Part shown: positions 1 to 9,198 of the stretch, piece after piece
How the letters are laid out: the number at the start of each line of letters is the position of its first letter
How positions within the stretch are numbered: position 1 is the stretch's first letter
NCBI RefSeq assembly: GCF_004768785.1
Contig: NZ_SRMQ01000002.1
Location: 1 to 64,000 of the forward strand
DNA length: 64,000 bases
Reading direction: 5' to 3'
Source: Caproiciproducens galactitolivorans
GTDB lineage: Bacteria > Bacillota > Clostridia > Oscillospirales > Acutalibacteraceae
Translations under genes and position numbers: made by a program
Notes under the pieces: model-generated
Seen by the model: only the letters and a program-made list of their open reading frames with translations
Databases searched by the model: none
What the model was told of the DNA's origin: nothing

Positions 1-14
1 TAAACAATAATTTA
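1..14. repeat. Left inverted repeat of an hsdS inversion cassette
   Basis: The 14 bases TAAACAATAATTTA recur as an exact reverse complement at 662-675 and bracket the inverted hsdS half-gene. On the plus strand this repeat is read as the codons (V)NNNL followed by AA and a stop at 21-23. This is what the 3' end of a plus-strand hsdS lying left of the window would look like. The repeat probably continues left of base 1, because the other arm is preceded by hsdS-like coding sequence. Confidence 0.75.
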
Positions 15-19
15 GCGGC

Positions 20-703
20 TTAAAGGTCGATGTCCGAAACATCAAGCTCGCCGGACATAAGTTTAGGTAAGAGTGTATCTCGAAGAACTGCTAACCTCTT
101 GTTTTGCAATCGGTTATTTACGATTTGTTCTATCATTGGAGCAGTTATTGAATCAAAACTATCAAGTGTTGCTTCATCGGGAAGAATAATTTCAAATGCA
201 TCAAAGTCTTTTTTGCCGATATGAATTACTGTTGTAGCAACTTGTGTTTGCTCAATTTTATTCAAAAGAGGTTTTATAGTATAGAGAACAAATGCTTTTC
301 CTTGAGGGCGATTGCTTTCAAAAATGCAAACTCGTTGATTTAACCAAGCAGGTTCATTTCCCCAAATATACGGACGAAATTCGCCATCCATACCTACGAC
401 AATATCTCCGGGTTGAATTAAATGTCCTTTTGGATGTTCTTCGGTGGTAAAAGTAACAAATGCTTGTTCTTTCAAGTCACGAATACGGATAATTGGTTTA
501 CCGAGTCCATCTGTATTAAACAGCTTGGAAGCAAAGGGCGCACCATATATGATGTTTGCAATAGCATATATATTCGTGTCGTTCCAGCTCGAAGGTCTAA
601 CGCCACCAAAAGGCTCGAAATCAACAAACCAAGCTTTGTAAAGAGCTTGCATTTGCTCAAATAAATTATTGTTTACAATATGTCGCCTGCCGGGAGACCA
701 CAA
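20..703 (-). pseudogene. hsdS: Inverted half of a type I restriction specificity subunit (one target-recognition domain)
   Basis: About 227 codons on the minus strand. The protein begins inside the central conserved helix of HsdS (NNNLFEQMQALYKAWF, then VDFEPFG), continues through one target-recognition domain, and ends with the usual C-terminal conserved helix (NKRLAVLRDTLLPKLMSGELDV). A complete HsdS has two recognition domains and about 400 residues, so this is the second half only, with no convincing start or ribosome site. It lies head-to-head with hsdR and is bracketed by 14-bp inverted repeats. Type I loci of Firmicutes often store such halves as silent, invertible cassettes that exchange recognition specificity. 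I infer a silent cassette; alternatively it is an expressed half-subunit that dimerises. Confidence 0.8.
662..675. repeat. Right inverted repeat of the hsdS inversion cassette
   Basis: Exact reverse complement of bases 1-14. It lies within the conserved central hsdS coding sequence (NNNL), where recombination would fuse the cassette in frame to a plus-strand hsdS. On the minus strand it is preceded by codons reading SPGRRHIV, probably duplicated left of the window. Confidence 0.75.
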
Positions 704-748
704 AAATTGAGAATCATATTATGATGAATCTGTAAAGGAGAGAGATTT

Positions 749-3700
749 ATGCCGGGATTATATACCGAAGCCGATTATGAAAACTCTGTAATCGAGCTAT
801 TTAGAAACGATTTGGGATACGAGTACGCATACGGTCCCGATATTGAAAGAGACTTTTACAGTCCGTTATATGAGGAAGTTCTGATTGACTCTCTGTATCG
901 TTTGAACAGGGGGCTGCCTGATGACGCCATTCAGGACGCCTTATTCAAGCTCAAAAACTTTGAAAACGGAGAGCTTGTGCAGAAAAACGCAGTCTTTATG
1001 GACTATCTGCAAAACGGTATTCCTGTAAGATTTTTTGTTGGCGGCGAGGAGCGTTCCTCTATCGTCTATCTTGTTGACTACAAAAATCCCGACAACAACT
1101 CCTTTATCGTTGCTAATCAATGGACTTTCATTGAAAACAGCAACAAACGCCCTGACGTAATTCTCTTTTTGAACGGCTTACCGGTAGTTTTGGTTGAGCT
1201 GAAATCTCCCTCCCGTGAAGAAACGGACGCTTCCGAAGCGTACAGGCAGCTCCGTAACTATATGCAGGAAATTCCGTCTATGTTCATTTATAACGCTATC
1301 TGCGTTATGAGCGACCAAGCCCACTCCAAAGCTGGTACGATCACCTCCGGTGAAGACCGCTTTATGGAGTGGAAAACCAAAGACGGCGACTATGAAAATA
1401 CGCAGTATGCTCAGTTTGATACTTTCTTTGAGGGTATGTTCCAAAAGGAAAGATTACTTGATATTATCAAGAACTTTATTTGCTTCTCTAATGAGGGTGT
1501 CAATTCATTCAAAATCCTTGCCGGCTACCATCAGTATTTTGCGGTAAGAAAAGCGATTGAGTCCACAAAACACGCTACCGTTACAGACGGTAAAGGCGGT
1601 GTGTTCTGGCATACACAAGGAAGTGGCAAATCGCTTTCTATGGTGTTCTATGCCCATTTATTGCAGGAAGCCTTAGACAGCCCGACAATCGTTGTTCTGA
1701 CCGACAGAAACGACCTTGACGACCAGCTTTACGGTCAGTTTGCAAAGTGCAAGGACTTTTTAAGACAAGAACCTATGCACGCAGAAAGCCGTGAACACTT
1801 AAAATCTTTGCTTGCCGGCAGACAGGCAAACGGCATTATCTTTACCACAATGCAAAAGTTTGAGGAGTCTCACGAGCCGCTCTCTGAACGTCACAACATC
1901 GTTGTTATGGCTGATGAAGCACACAGAGGTCAATACGGACTTGCAGAGAAAATAAAGATTACCAAGAACGAAGAAGGCGAAGATGTTGCAAAGCGTGTTA
2001 TCGGCACAGCCCGTATTATCCGCAACACCTTGCCGAACGCTACATACATTGGCTTTACGGGCACTCCTATCTCCTCCAAAGACCGCAGTACCCGTGAGGT
2101 ATTCGGAGATTACATTGATATCTACGATATGACGCAGGCTGTCGAGGACGGTGCTACCCGCCCGGTTTACTATGAGAGCCGTGTAATTAAGCTCAACCTT
2201 GATGAAGCGACCTTAAAATTGATTGATGCCGAATATGACATTATGGCAGCCAATGCAGATGAGGAAGTCATTGAAAAGAGCAAGCGTGAGCTTGGACAGA
2301 TGGAAGCTGTTCTCGGAAATGATAATACAATCAATTCTTTGGTTTGCGATATTCTCGACCATTACGAGAATAACCGTGAAAACCTGTTGACCGGTAAGGC
2401 GATGATTGTTGCCTATTCCCGCCCTATCGCTATGAAGATTTACAAGCGTATATTGGAATTGCGCCCTGCATGGACTGAAAAGGTGGCAGTCGTTATGACC
2501 TCCGGTAATAATGACCCGGAAGAATGGCGACAAATAATCGGAAATAAACACCACAAGGACGAGCTTGCAAAGAAATTCAAAGACAATAATAGTCCTTTGA
2601 AAATCGCTATTGTTGTTGATATGTGGCTGACCGGTTTTGATGTGCCGTCTCTTGCCACGATGTATGTTTACAAGCCTATGTCCGGACACAATCTTATGCA
2701 GGCAATCGCCCGTGTAAACCGTGTGTTCAGAGACAAGGAAGGCGGACTTGTCGTTGACTATGTAGGCATTGCCACCGCCTTAAAGCAGGCAATGAATGAC
2801 TATACCTCCCGTGACAAGAAGAACTATGGCGATACCGATGTTGCAAAGGTTGCTTATCCTAAATTCTTGGAAAAGCTATCTGTTTGCCGTGACAAATTCC
2901 ACGGATACGATTATTCCAAGTTCCAAAGTGGCACAGACCTTGAAAGAGCAAAGACTATCAGCGGTGCAGTCAACTTCATTATGGGCAGAGAAAGAGTTGA
3001 TGAGAAAGACTCTTTCGTAAAAGAAGCACTTATGCTTCATCAGTCATTATCTCTCTGTTCTTCTTTGGTTGATGAGGACAGCCGCTTTGAAGCAGCATTT
3101 TTCGAGTCCGTGCGTGTATTGGTACTCAGGCTGACAAACACAGGCGTCGGAAAGAAGATTTCCCTGCCGGAGATGAACGCAAGAATCAACGAGCTTTTGA
3201 AGCAGAGTATCAAGAGCGATGGCGTTATCAACCTGTTCTCAGACATTAAAGAGGAGTTTTCTCTCTTTGACCCGAAGTTCCTTCAGGAAGTCGCAAATAT
3301 GAAGGAAAAGAACCTTGCTGTTGAACTCCTGAAAAAACTGATTGCGGAGCAGGTGTCGGTCTATCGCAGGACGAATGTGGTTAAGTCTGAAAAATTCAGC
3401 GAGATTATGCAGCGTTCTCTTAATGCTTACCTCAACGGTATGCTGACCAATGAAGAAGTCATCGAAGAAATGCTGAAATTGGCAAAGCAAATCGCCGCAG
3501 CACAAAAAGAGGGCGACAAGCTCGGACTGACTGCCGATGAGCTTGCCTTCTATGACGCATTAACAAAGCCGCAAGCAATTAAGGATTTCTACGAAAACGA
3601 TGAACTGATTGCCATTACAAAGGAGCTTGCTGATACGCTCCGTAAGAATAAAACGATAGACTGGCAAAAGCGTGAGTCTGCAAGAGCAAAAATGCGTATG

Positions 3701-3814
3701 CTTATCAAGAAACTATTGAAAAAGCACAAGTATCCGCCGGAAGGTATGGAGGACGCTGTTCAGACAGTTATGACGCAGTGTGAACTTTGGACGGATAATA
3801 TGATGGACGCATAA
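749..3814 (+). CDS. hsdR: Type I restriction enzyme, R (motor/nuclease) subunit
   Basis: 1021 residues, the normal length for HsdR. With HsdM and HsdS it forms the complex that translocates DNA in an ATP-dependent way and cuts unmethylated targets. An N-terminal PD-(D/E)xK nuclease is visible around residues 135-155 (VVLVELKSPS). The superfamily 2 helicase motor follows, with Walker A HTQGSGKS (about 287), DEAHR (about 389), FTGTP (about 435) and a C-terminal helicase half including QAIARVNR. The start follows a clear AAAGGAGAGA site. The modification gene hsdM is not in the window and presumably lies to the left. It is followed after 17 bases by the McrB gene, so restriction functions are probably co-transcribed. 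Confidence 0.95.
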   Translation: MPGLYTEADYENSVIELFRNDLGYEYAYGPDIERDFYSPLYEEVLIDSLYRLNRGLPDDAIQDALFKLKNFENGELVQKNAVFMDYLQNGIPVRFFVGGEERSSIVYLVDYKNPDNNSFIVANQWTFIENSNKRPDVILFLNGLPVVLVELKSPSREETDASEAYRQLRNYMQEIPSMFIYNAICVMSDQAHSKAGTITSGEDRFMEWKTKDGDYENTQYAQFDTFFEGMFQKERLLDIIKNFICFSNEGVNSFKILAGYHQYFAVRKAIESTKHATVTDGKGGVFWHTQGSGKSLSMVFYAHLLQEALDSPTIVVLTDRNDLDDQLYGQFAKCKDFLRQEPMHAESREHLKSLLAGRQANGIIFTTMQKFEESHEPLSERHNIVVMADEAHRGQYGLAEKIKITKNEEGEDVAKRVIGTARIIRNTLPNATYIGFTGTPISSKDRSTREVFGDYIDIYDMTQAVEDGATRPVYYESRVIKLNLDEATLKLIDAEYDIMAANADEEVIEKSKRELGQMEAVLGNDNTINSLVCDILDHYENNRENLLTGKAMIVAYSRPIAMKIYKRILELRPAWTEKVAVVMTSGNNDPEEWRQIIGNKHHKDELAKKFKDNNSPLKIAIVVDMWLTGFDVPSLATMYVYKPMSGHNLMQAIARVNRVFRDKEGGLVVDYVGIATALKQAMNDYTSRDKKNYGDTDVAKVAYPKFLEKLSVCRDKFHGYDYSKFQSGTDLERAKTISGAVNFIMGRERVDEKDSFVKEALMLHQSLSLCSSLVDEDSRFEAAFFESVRVLVLRLTNTGVGKKISLPEMNARINELLKQSIKSDGVINLFSDIKEEFSLFDPKFLQEVANMKEKNLAVELLKKLIAEQVSVYRRTNVVKSEKFSEIMQRSLNAYLNGMLTNEEVIEEMLKLAKQIAAAQKEGDKLGLTADELAFYDALTKPQAIKDFYENDELIAITKELADTLRKNKTIDWQKRESARAKMRMLIKKLLKKHKYPPEGMEDAVQTVMTQCELWTDNMMDA

Positions 3815-3831
3815 GGTAACGGAGGACGATT

Positions 3832-5961
3832 ATGGATACAAAATTTCAATGGACAAACTTCTATATGGAGCTGGCTACCGCTCTATTAGAATATAAAAAT
3901 AACCGCAGCGAGTTAATTGAAAAACTGAAAACAATTTTCTCAGACGCAGGAATGAACTTTCCATTTAAGGAAAAAGGCAAAGAGACATACGAGGATATTT
4001 GCCCTTTTACTATCTTCGGTTCATTTAATAAAGGAATTACCAATGCCAATCGAATTGCTTTGTTGGAGCAATTTGCAAAACAGTTTTCAATAAAATCTGC
4101 TGTCCCGACAGAGTTTGATGGTATTCCTGTCGTAATGAATTTAAGTGCGTGGTTCTTCGCATATAAGGGAAACCGTGGAGAACACGATATAGATAATCTG
4201 TGGAATTTGCTTGAAAAAGCCATTGCCTACTCTGATGAAGCTTCCGCAGAAAATAAAAACGCTTTCATTGCTGCTTATGACACAGTTACAAAGCAGAAGA
4301 TGATTAAGTGGAATATTACAATGGGGCTTTATTGGGTAAGACCTTATACATTCATCAATTTAGACTCAACCAACAGAGCCTTTATTACTGATGTCGATAA
4401 TATGCCGCACTATTTTACGACAATCTTTTCTGATATAAATAAAGGCTTGCCTGACGGAACAAGTTATCTGTTTATGTGTGAGCAAGCGAAAAATGCTCTT
4501 AATCAGAAAGAATACGAATATCACAGTTTCCCGGAACTGTCTTACTGTGCGTGGAAAAGCAGCCAAGTTGGAAAAACGGAAGAACCTCCGACAAAAACCG
4601 TTGACTCAAATGTGAAAGAAACAGATTACTGGATTTATTCTCCCGGCGATAATGCTTGTATGTGGGACGAGTTCTATAAGAATGGCATTATGGGAATAGG
4701 ATGGGACGAAGTAACCAACCTGAAAGACTTTGCTTCTAAAGAAGAAATCAAAGAATTTATGAAGAAAGTCTATGACGCAAGCTATTCCTACAAGAATAAT
4801 GCTCATTGCCTATGGCAGTTTGCAAACGAGATTAAAGTCGGCGATGTAGTTTTTGTTAAAAAAGGAATGCACAAAATTATCGGTAGAGGTATTGTGACTT
4901 CCGATTATATTTACGATTCATCAAGAAACACATATAAGCATATTAGAAAAGTTGACTGGCAAAATAACGGCGAATGGGAACACCCTGGACAGGCTGTTAT
5001 GAAAACACTTACCAACATATCGGCTTATCCCGATTATGTTCAGAAGCTTCTTGATTTGTTCGCTGAAGATACGCCGGAAGAAGTGTCGGAACAGAAAGAA
5101 ATCAAGTATCCGCCATATTCAAAGGACGATTTTCTGAATGAAGTATATATGGACGAAGATACATATAACACCCTGACAGAATTGCTTGAAGCAAAATACA
5201 ATGTTATTTTGCAAGGTGCTCCGGGTGTTGGCAAGACTTTCGCCGCAAAGCGACTTGCTTATTCCATAATGGGGCAGAAAGACACCAGCCGTGTAGCAAT
5301 GGTGCAGTTCCACCAAAGCTACTCTTACGAAGATTTTATTCAGGGATACAGACCTTCAAAAGAAGGATTTGAACTTGAAAACGGTGCGTTCTACAAGTTC
5401 TGCAAGGAAGCGGAAGAAGATAATGAAAGACCTTATTTCTTCATCATTGATGAAATCAACCGTGGTAATTTGAGTAAAATTCTCGGCGAATTGATGATGT
5501 TGATTGAGAAAGACAAGCGTGGCGAAAAGATAAAACTGCTCTATTCAAACGAATGGTTCACAGTTCCTCAGAATGTGAGGATTATCGGAATGATGAACAC
5601 AGCGGACAGAAGCCTTGCACTTATGGATTATGCGTTAAGAAGAAGGTTCGCATTCTTTGATTTTGCACCGGCTTTTTCTTCGGAAGGTTTCAAGAATTAC
5701 TTGGCGGAAAAGAACTCTCCAAAACTGGAAAGCCTGATAACCGTTGTTGAGTCCCTTAACAATACAATTTCATCAGACGAGTCGTTAGGAGACGGTTTCA
5801 GAATTGGACATAGTTACTTCTGTACCGACGATGAAATTACCGATGAATGGCTCAAATCCGTTGTGGAGTATGAAGTGATACCGTTAATCAAGGAATACTG
5901 GTTTGATGAACCTACAAAGGTAAGAGACTGGTCTGCAACCTTAAGGAGTGCAATAAAATGA
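3832..5961 (+). CDS. mcrB: McrB-family AAA+ restriction NTPase with EVE/PUA-like reader domain
   Basis: 709 residues in three parts. An N-terminal alpha-helical region (about 1-250) has unknown role. An EVE/PUA-like module (about 264-410, starting DYWIYSP) is the type that recognises modified bases. The C-terminal AAA+ domain of the McrB family has Walker A GAPGVGKT (about 461), Walker B IDEINRG (about 538) and the family signature MNTADRS (about 587). In E. coli McrB hydrolyses GTP and drives McrC to cut modified DNA; an equivalent role is inferred. It follows hsdR by 17 bases and overlaps mcrC by four, which suggests translational coupling. The EVE-AAA architecture implies a modified-base target, but which one is unknown. 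Confidence 0.9.
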   Translation: MDTKFQWTNFYMELATALLEYKNNRSELIEKLKTIFSDAGMNFPFKEKGKETYEDICPFTIFGSFNKGITNANRIALLEQFAKQFSIKSAVPTEFDGIPVVMNLSAWFFAYKGNRGEHDIDNLWNLLEKAIAYSDEASAENKNAFIAAYDTVTKQKMIKWNITMGLYWVRPYTFINLDSTNRAFITDVDNMPHYFTTIFSDINKGLPDGTSYLFMCEQAKNALNQKEYEYHSFPELSYCAWKSSQVGKTEEPPTKTVDSNVKETDYWIYSPGDNACMWDEFYKNGIMGIGWDEVTNLKDFASKEEIKEFMKKVYDASYSYKNNAHCLWQFANEIKVGDVVFVKKGMHKIIGRGIVTSDYIYDSSRNTYKHIRKVDWQNNGEWEHPGQAVMKTLTNISAYPDYVQKLLDLFAEDTPEEVSEQKEIKYPPYSKDDFLNEVYMDEDTYNTLTELLEAKYNVILQGAPGVGKTFAAKRLAYSIMGQKDTSRVAMVQFHQSYSYEDFIQGYRPSKEGFELENGAFYKFCKEAEEDNERPYFFIIDEINRGNLSKILGELMMLIEKDKRGEKIKLLYSNEWFTVPQNVRIIGMMNTADRSLALMDYALRRRFAFFDFAPAFSSEGFKNYLAEKNSPKLESLITVVESLNNTISSDESLGDGFRIGHSYFCTDDEITDEWLKSVVEYEVIPLIKEYWFDEPTKVRDWSATLRSAIK

Positions 5962-6986
5962 TACGCATACAAAACATATACTATATGCTTTCATATGCGT
6001 TTCAAGTCTTGAATGAGCAGGGATATAAACAGGTGGCGACGGAAGAATTTGATAATGTCGCTGAACTATGTGCAGCCATTCTCATTAAGGGAGTCTCGTT
6101 GCAAATCAAAAGAGGATTAGGTAAAGAATATGTGCTTCAAACAGAGTCCTTGTCAGCTCTACGTGGCAAAATAGATATTTCCGCTTCGGTAAAAGAGCAA
6201 TCAATGCTAAAAAAGCAGTTGGTGTGTAATTATGACGAGTTTTCCATAAACTCTTATATGAATCGAATTATCCGCACGACTATGGATACTCTTGTAAGAA
6301 GCAGTATCAGCAAGGACAGAAAAAAGCAGCTTCGTAAACTTCTCATCTATTTCTCAGAGGTTGAGCCATTGAGCCGAGAAAGTATAAACTGGAAGCTGCA
6401 ATTTAACAAGAACAATCAGACATACCAAATGCTGATTTCGATTTGTTACCTGATACTTAAGGGGTTGTTGCAGACAACATCTGACGGAAGCACAAAGTTG
6501 ATGGATTTCCTTGATGAACAGCGTATGTGCAGGCTATATGAAAAGTTTATTCTTGAGTATTACAGGAAGGAACATCCTGAAATAAAAGCGTCGGCTTCTC
6601 AAATTCCGTGGGATACTGATGACGGATACAGAGAAATGTTGCCGGTTATGCAGAGCGATATTATGCTGAAACAAGGCGACAAGACATTGGTAATTGACGC
6701 AAAATATTACTCTCATACAACGCAAAAGCAGTATGATGTAAACACTTTGCATTCAGGTAATCTGTATCAGATTTTCACTTATGTCAAAAACCTTGATACT
6801 GATAACACCGGCAATGTATCGGGAATGTTGCTTTATGCAAAGACCGATGAATTGGTATTACCAAACAACAATTACAAAATGGGTGGAAATTCAATTTCGG
6901 TCAAAACGCTTGATTTGGATTGTGATTTTTCAGAAATCCGGAGACAGTTAGATGAGATAGTTCGTTCCTGCTTTGGATTTGAATGA
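5958..6986 (+). CDS. mcrC: McrC-family nuclease subunit
   Basis: 342 residues. McrC proteins bind the McrB AAA+ ring, stimulate its NTPase and provide the endonuclease. The C-terminal half carries the expected PD-(D/E)xK pattern: SDIMLK (about 233) and IDAKYYS (about 245), with the catalytic Asp and the E/D-x-K replaced by DAK as in other McrC proteins. The N-terminal half is the beta/alpha McrB-binding part. Its ATG overlaps the last codons of mcrB, and its own stop overlaps an ATG of the next frame, so expression is tightly coupled to both neighbours. Confidence 0.9.
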   Translation: MIRIQNIYYMLSYAFQVLNEQGYKQVATEEFDNVAELCAAILIKGVSLQIKRGLGKEYVLQTESLSALRGKIDISASVKEQSMLKKQLVCNYDEFSINSYMNRIIRTTMDTLVRSSISKDRKKQLRKLLIYFSEVEPLSRESINWKLQFNKNNQTYQMLISICYLILKGLLQTTSDGSTKLMDFLDEQRMCRLYEKFILEYYRKEHPEIKASASQIPWDTDDGYREMLPVMQSDIMLKQGDKTLVIDAKYYSHTTQKQYDVNTLHSGNLYQIFTYVKNLDTDNTGNVSGMLLYAKTDELVLPNNNYKMGGNSISVKTLDLDCDFSEIRRQLDEIVRSCFGFE

Positions 6987-7012
6987 TAACAGAACTTAGT
7001 GAGGCAAATGTA

Positions 7013-7654
7013 ATGAAAAAGCTAATTATTGTATGTGAAGAAAAATGCCGTCAATACGGCGATTATCTTGCACAGCTTATCAGCTTGGAAGATGATACAG
7101 AAGATGAGACGGTAGGAACAAAAGATGGAGAGGTTGCTGCTCAGGTATGGCTTGAAAAGGACTACAAAGCTAATGCCGCACAGCTTTCATCTAACCAATA
7201 CATTCTCTTTATCGGACAGGATAAACTTATTAAAGAAAAAAGCTCCCATATGAATATGGAGTTTGCGGAATTTGGAATGAAATATGGCTGGCTTGGAAAG
7301 CAGGCTGTGCTTTCTGTTGAGAAAGTCGTTGAAGCTGATAAATATGAGAACTTTATTTCATACGCTCAGAACTATCAGCAGAATGTTGAGCAGTTAATTA
7401 AGAGCAAAGATAAGAAAGCTCTGAAAGCGGGTGCTGCCGCAGGAGCAGCGGGAGTTGCTGGGGCTGCGGGAGTTGTTAAAGCAGGAGCATTGGCAGTTAT
7501 CTCACCAGTAGCGTTAGTTCCAATCGCAGGTATTGGTGCCGGTGTGATGGCGGTAAAGAAATTTACACTTAACAGCAAGATTAAAGAACAGCAATATAGT
7601 TGTGCTGTAATGAAATTCTATTTAGATGACCTGAGCAAATTTTTAGGTTTATAA
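7013..7654 (+). CDS. Unknown protein with Rossmann-like N-terminus and Gly/Ala-rich membrane segment
   Basis: 213 residues from the ATG after a GAGG site; an in-frame ATG at 6983 overlaps the mcrC stop and would add ten residues. The first about 110 residues look alpha/beta (KKLIIVC, then YILFIGQDKL), reminiscent of small Rossmann or TIR-like folds, but no catalytic motif is certain. Residues about 138-182 are a long Ala/Gly-rich hydrophobic stretch with glycine-zipper spacing, likely to enter a membrane. A short charged C-terminus follows. It sits between mcrC and another Gly/Ala-rich hydrophobic protein with small gaps. Membrane effectors are common in defence operons, so a membrane-acting effector is possible but unproven. 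Confidence 0.6.
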   Translation: MKKLIIVCEEKCRQYGDYLAQLISLEDDTEDETVGTKDGEVAAQVWLEKDYKANAAQLSSNQYILFIGQDKLIKEKSSHMNMEFAEFGMKYGWLGKQAVLSVEKVVEADKYENFISYAQNYQQNVEQLIKSKDKKALKAGAAAGAAGVAGAAGVVKAGALAVISPVALVPIAGIGAGVMAVKKFTLNSKIKEQQYSCAVMKFYLDDLSKFLGL

Positions 7655-7670
7655 AGGGGCGTGAAGCATA

Positions 7671-9182
7671 ATGGTTGGATTTGAAGAAGGATATACATAT
7701 TTTGCAAAAAATGCTTCTGCTTATGCCGCAGCCACTATGTCTGATTCCTATGTTGCGTCTGTGAATGATGAGATAAATAAACTCGTTCAGGATTTGAATT
7801 CCTTAGAGGGATTTAAGACTGCTTCTAATGTGCTAAAAGGCGATGTTGCAGAGTTCTGGCATACTGGGACATTTAATATTGATTCCGCACTGAAAGGTTC
7901 ATCAAACAGAGCTTTTGTTGATAGAAGCCACGATTTCGCTTCAACTGATATTTCAACTAACTTTGGAGACAAGTACGGGCTAAAATATTATAGTGACGGT
8001 CAAGCAAGTGCAAAAGCACAGGCTGTAAGTGTTTTTCAAAGGTTTAAGGAGTATCAGAGCCACGGAGGAACAGATAATTTAGAAGATTTCTTGCGTAGCA
8101 GAGGTTATGATAATGCAGAAAGTGTTTTGAATGACCCTATTTACTCCGGGCAAATTCGTATCATACCCCGTGACCAACTGGAAGAAGCAACACAGTATCT
8201 TGAGCGAATGATTAAGACCGAAGCTGCAAGGCGACCGGAACAGGTTTATCGTTATCAAGAAACGCTTGATTTGTTAAAAGACCGTCTTAGTGACGATAAA
8301 GGTGCTGAGTCTATTCCACTTTCAAAAAAGGAAGCAGAAGCACTTGCAACGCTGGCGAAACAGGGAAAAATAAATGCAGACGAATTGGGACTTACGACCG
8401 AAGAACTAATCAAATACGACTACATTATTCAACAGGCGTTCAAAGCCGGGCTTACGGCAGCTACCATTTCTGTTGTTTTGAAAGTTGCTCCGGAAATAAT
8501 CAAGGCAATAGATTATTTGATGAAAAACGGAGAAATCAACGCTGAGCAGTTTAAGAAGATAGGATTTGCAGCAGTATCAGGTGGTGCAGAAGGATTTATC
8601 CGAGGAAGTGTGTCCGCAGCTATTACAGCTTCCTGTAAAGCAGGACTTTTGGGAGAAGCACTTAAATCTGTTGACCCGACGATAGTTGGTACAGTAACCG
8701 TTCTGACGATGAATGTTATCAAAAATGCTTTTCAAGTTGCTCTTGGAAAGAAAACAAGAACTCAGCTTTCGGGTGAGCTTGTCAGAGATATGTATATTTC
8801 AGCTTGTTCATTGATTGGCGGTGGGATTTCTCAGGCGTTCATAGAAGTACCGGTATTAGGTTATATGATTGGTAGTTTTGTTGGTTCAATCATCGGTTCT
8901 TTTACCTACAATATCGGATATAAAGCGGTTGTAGCATTCTGTGTGGACTCAGGATTTACAATGTTTGGTCTCGTTGAACAGGATTATACCTTGCCAAAAG
9001 AGATTGTTGAGCAAATGGGAATAGAAACATTTGAATATGAGTCTTTCCAGTATGATACCTTTGAACCGGAAGGATTTTCATTTGATACCTTTGAACCTGA
9101 TACCTTTGAACCGGACACTTTAGATATTACATTTTTACGCCGAGGGGTAATTGGTGTGTCAAAGGTCGGTTATATTCTGTAA
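7671..9182 (+). CDS. Unknown membrane-associated protein with C-terminal acidic-aromatic repeats
   Basis: 503 residues, 16 bases after the preceding gene and with a usable GGGGCGTGAAG site. The first about 240 residues are soluble and helical. Residues about 245-430 contain several Gly/Ala-rich hydrophobic stretches (GGAEGFIRGSVSAAITAS, later GGGISQAF and GYMIGSFVGSIIGSF) with glycine-zipper spacing, which suggests membrane insertion. Residues about 452-485 are short repeats built around F-x-x-D-T-F-E-P, ending near FEPDTFEPDTLD. I recognise no catalytic motif. N-terminal segments such as DVAEFWHTGTFNIDSA resemble capsid- or toxin-like proteins only vaguely. Operon context points to defence, perhaps as partner of the smaller membrane-type protein upstream. 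Confidence 0.6.
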   Translation: MVGFEEGYTYFAKNASAYAAATMSDSYVASVNDEINKLVQDLNSLEGFKTASNVLKGDVAEFWHTGTFNIDSALKGSSNRAFVDRSHDFASTDISTNFGDKYGLKYYSDGQASAKAQAVSVFQRFKEYQSHGGTDNLEDFLRSRGYDNAESVLNDPIYSGQIRIIPRDQLEEATQYLERMIKTEAARRPEQVYRYQETLDLLKDRLSDDKGAESIPLSKKEAEALATLAKQGKINADELGLTTEELIKYDYIIQQAFKAGLTAATISVVLKVAPEIIKAIDYLMKNGEINAEQFKKIGFAAVSGGAEGFIRGSVSAAITASCKAGLLGEALKSVDPTIVGTVTVLTMNVIKNAFQVALGKKTRTQLSGELVRDMYISACSLIGGGISQAFIEVPVLGYMIGSFVGSIIGSFTYNIGYKAVVAFCVDSGFTMFGLVEQDYTLPKEIVEQMGIETFEYESFQYDTFEPEGFSFDTFEPDTFEPDTLDITFLRRGVIGVSKVGYIL

Positions 9183-9198
9183 AGCGAGGTGCGATTGA

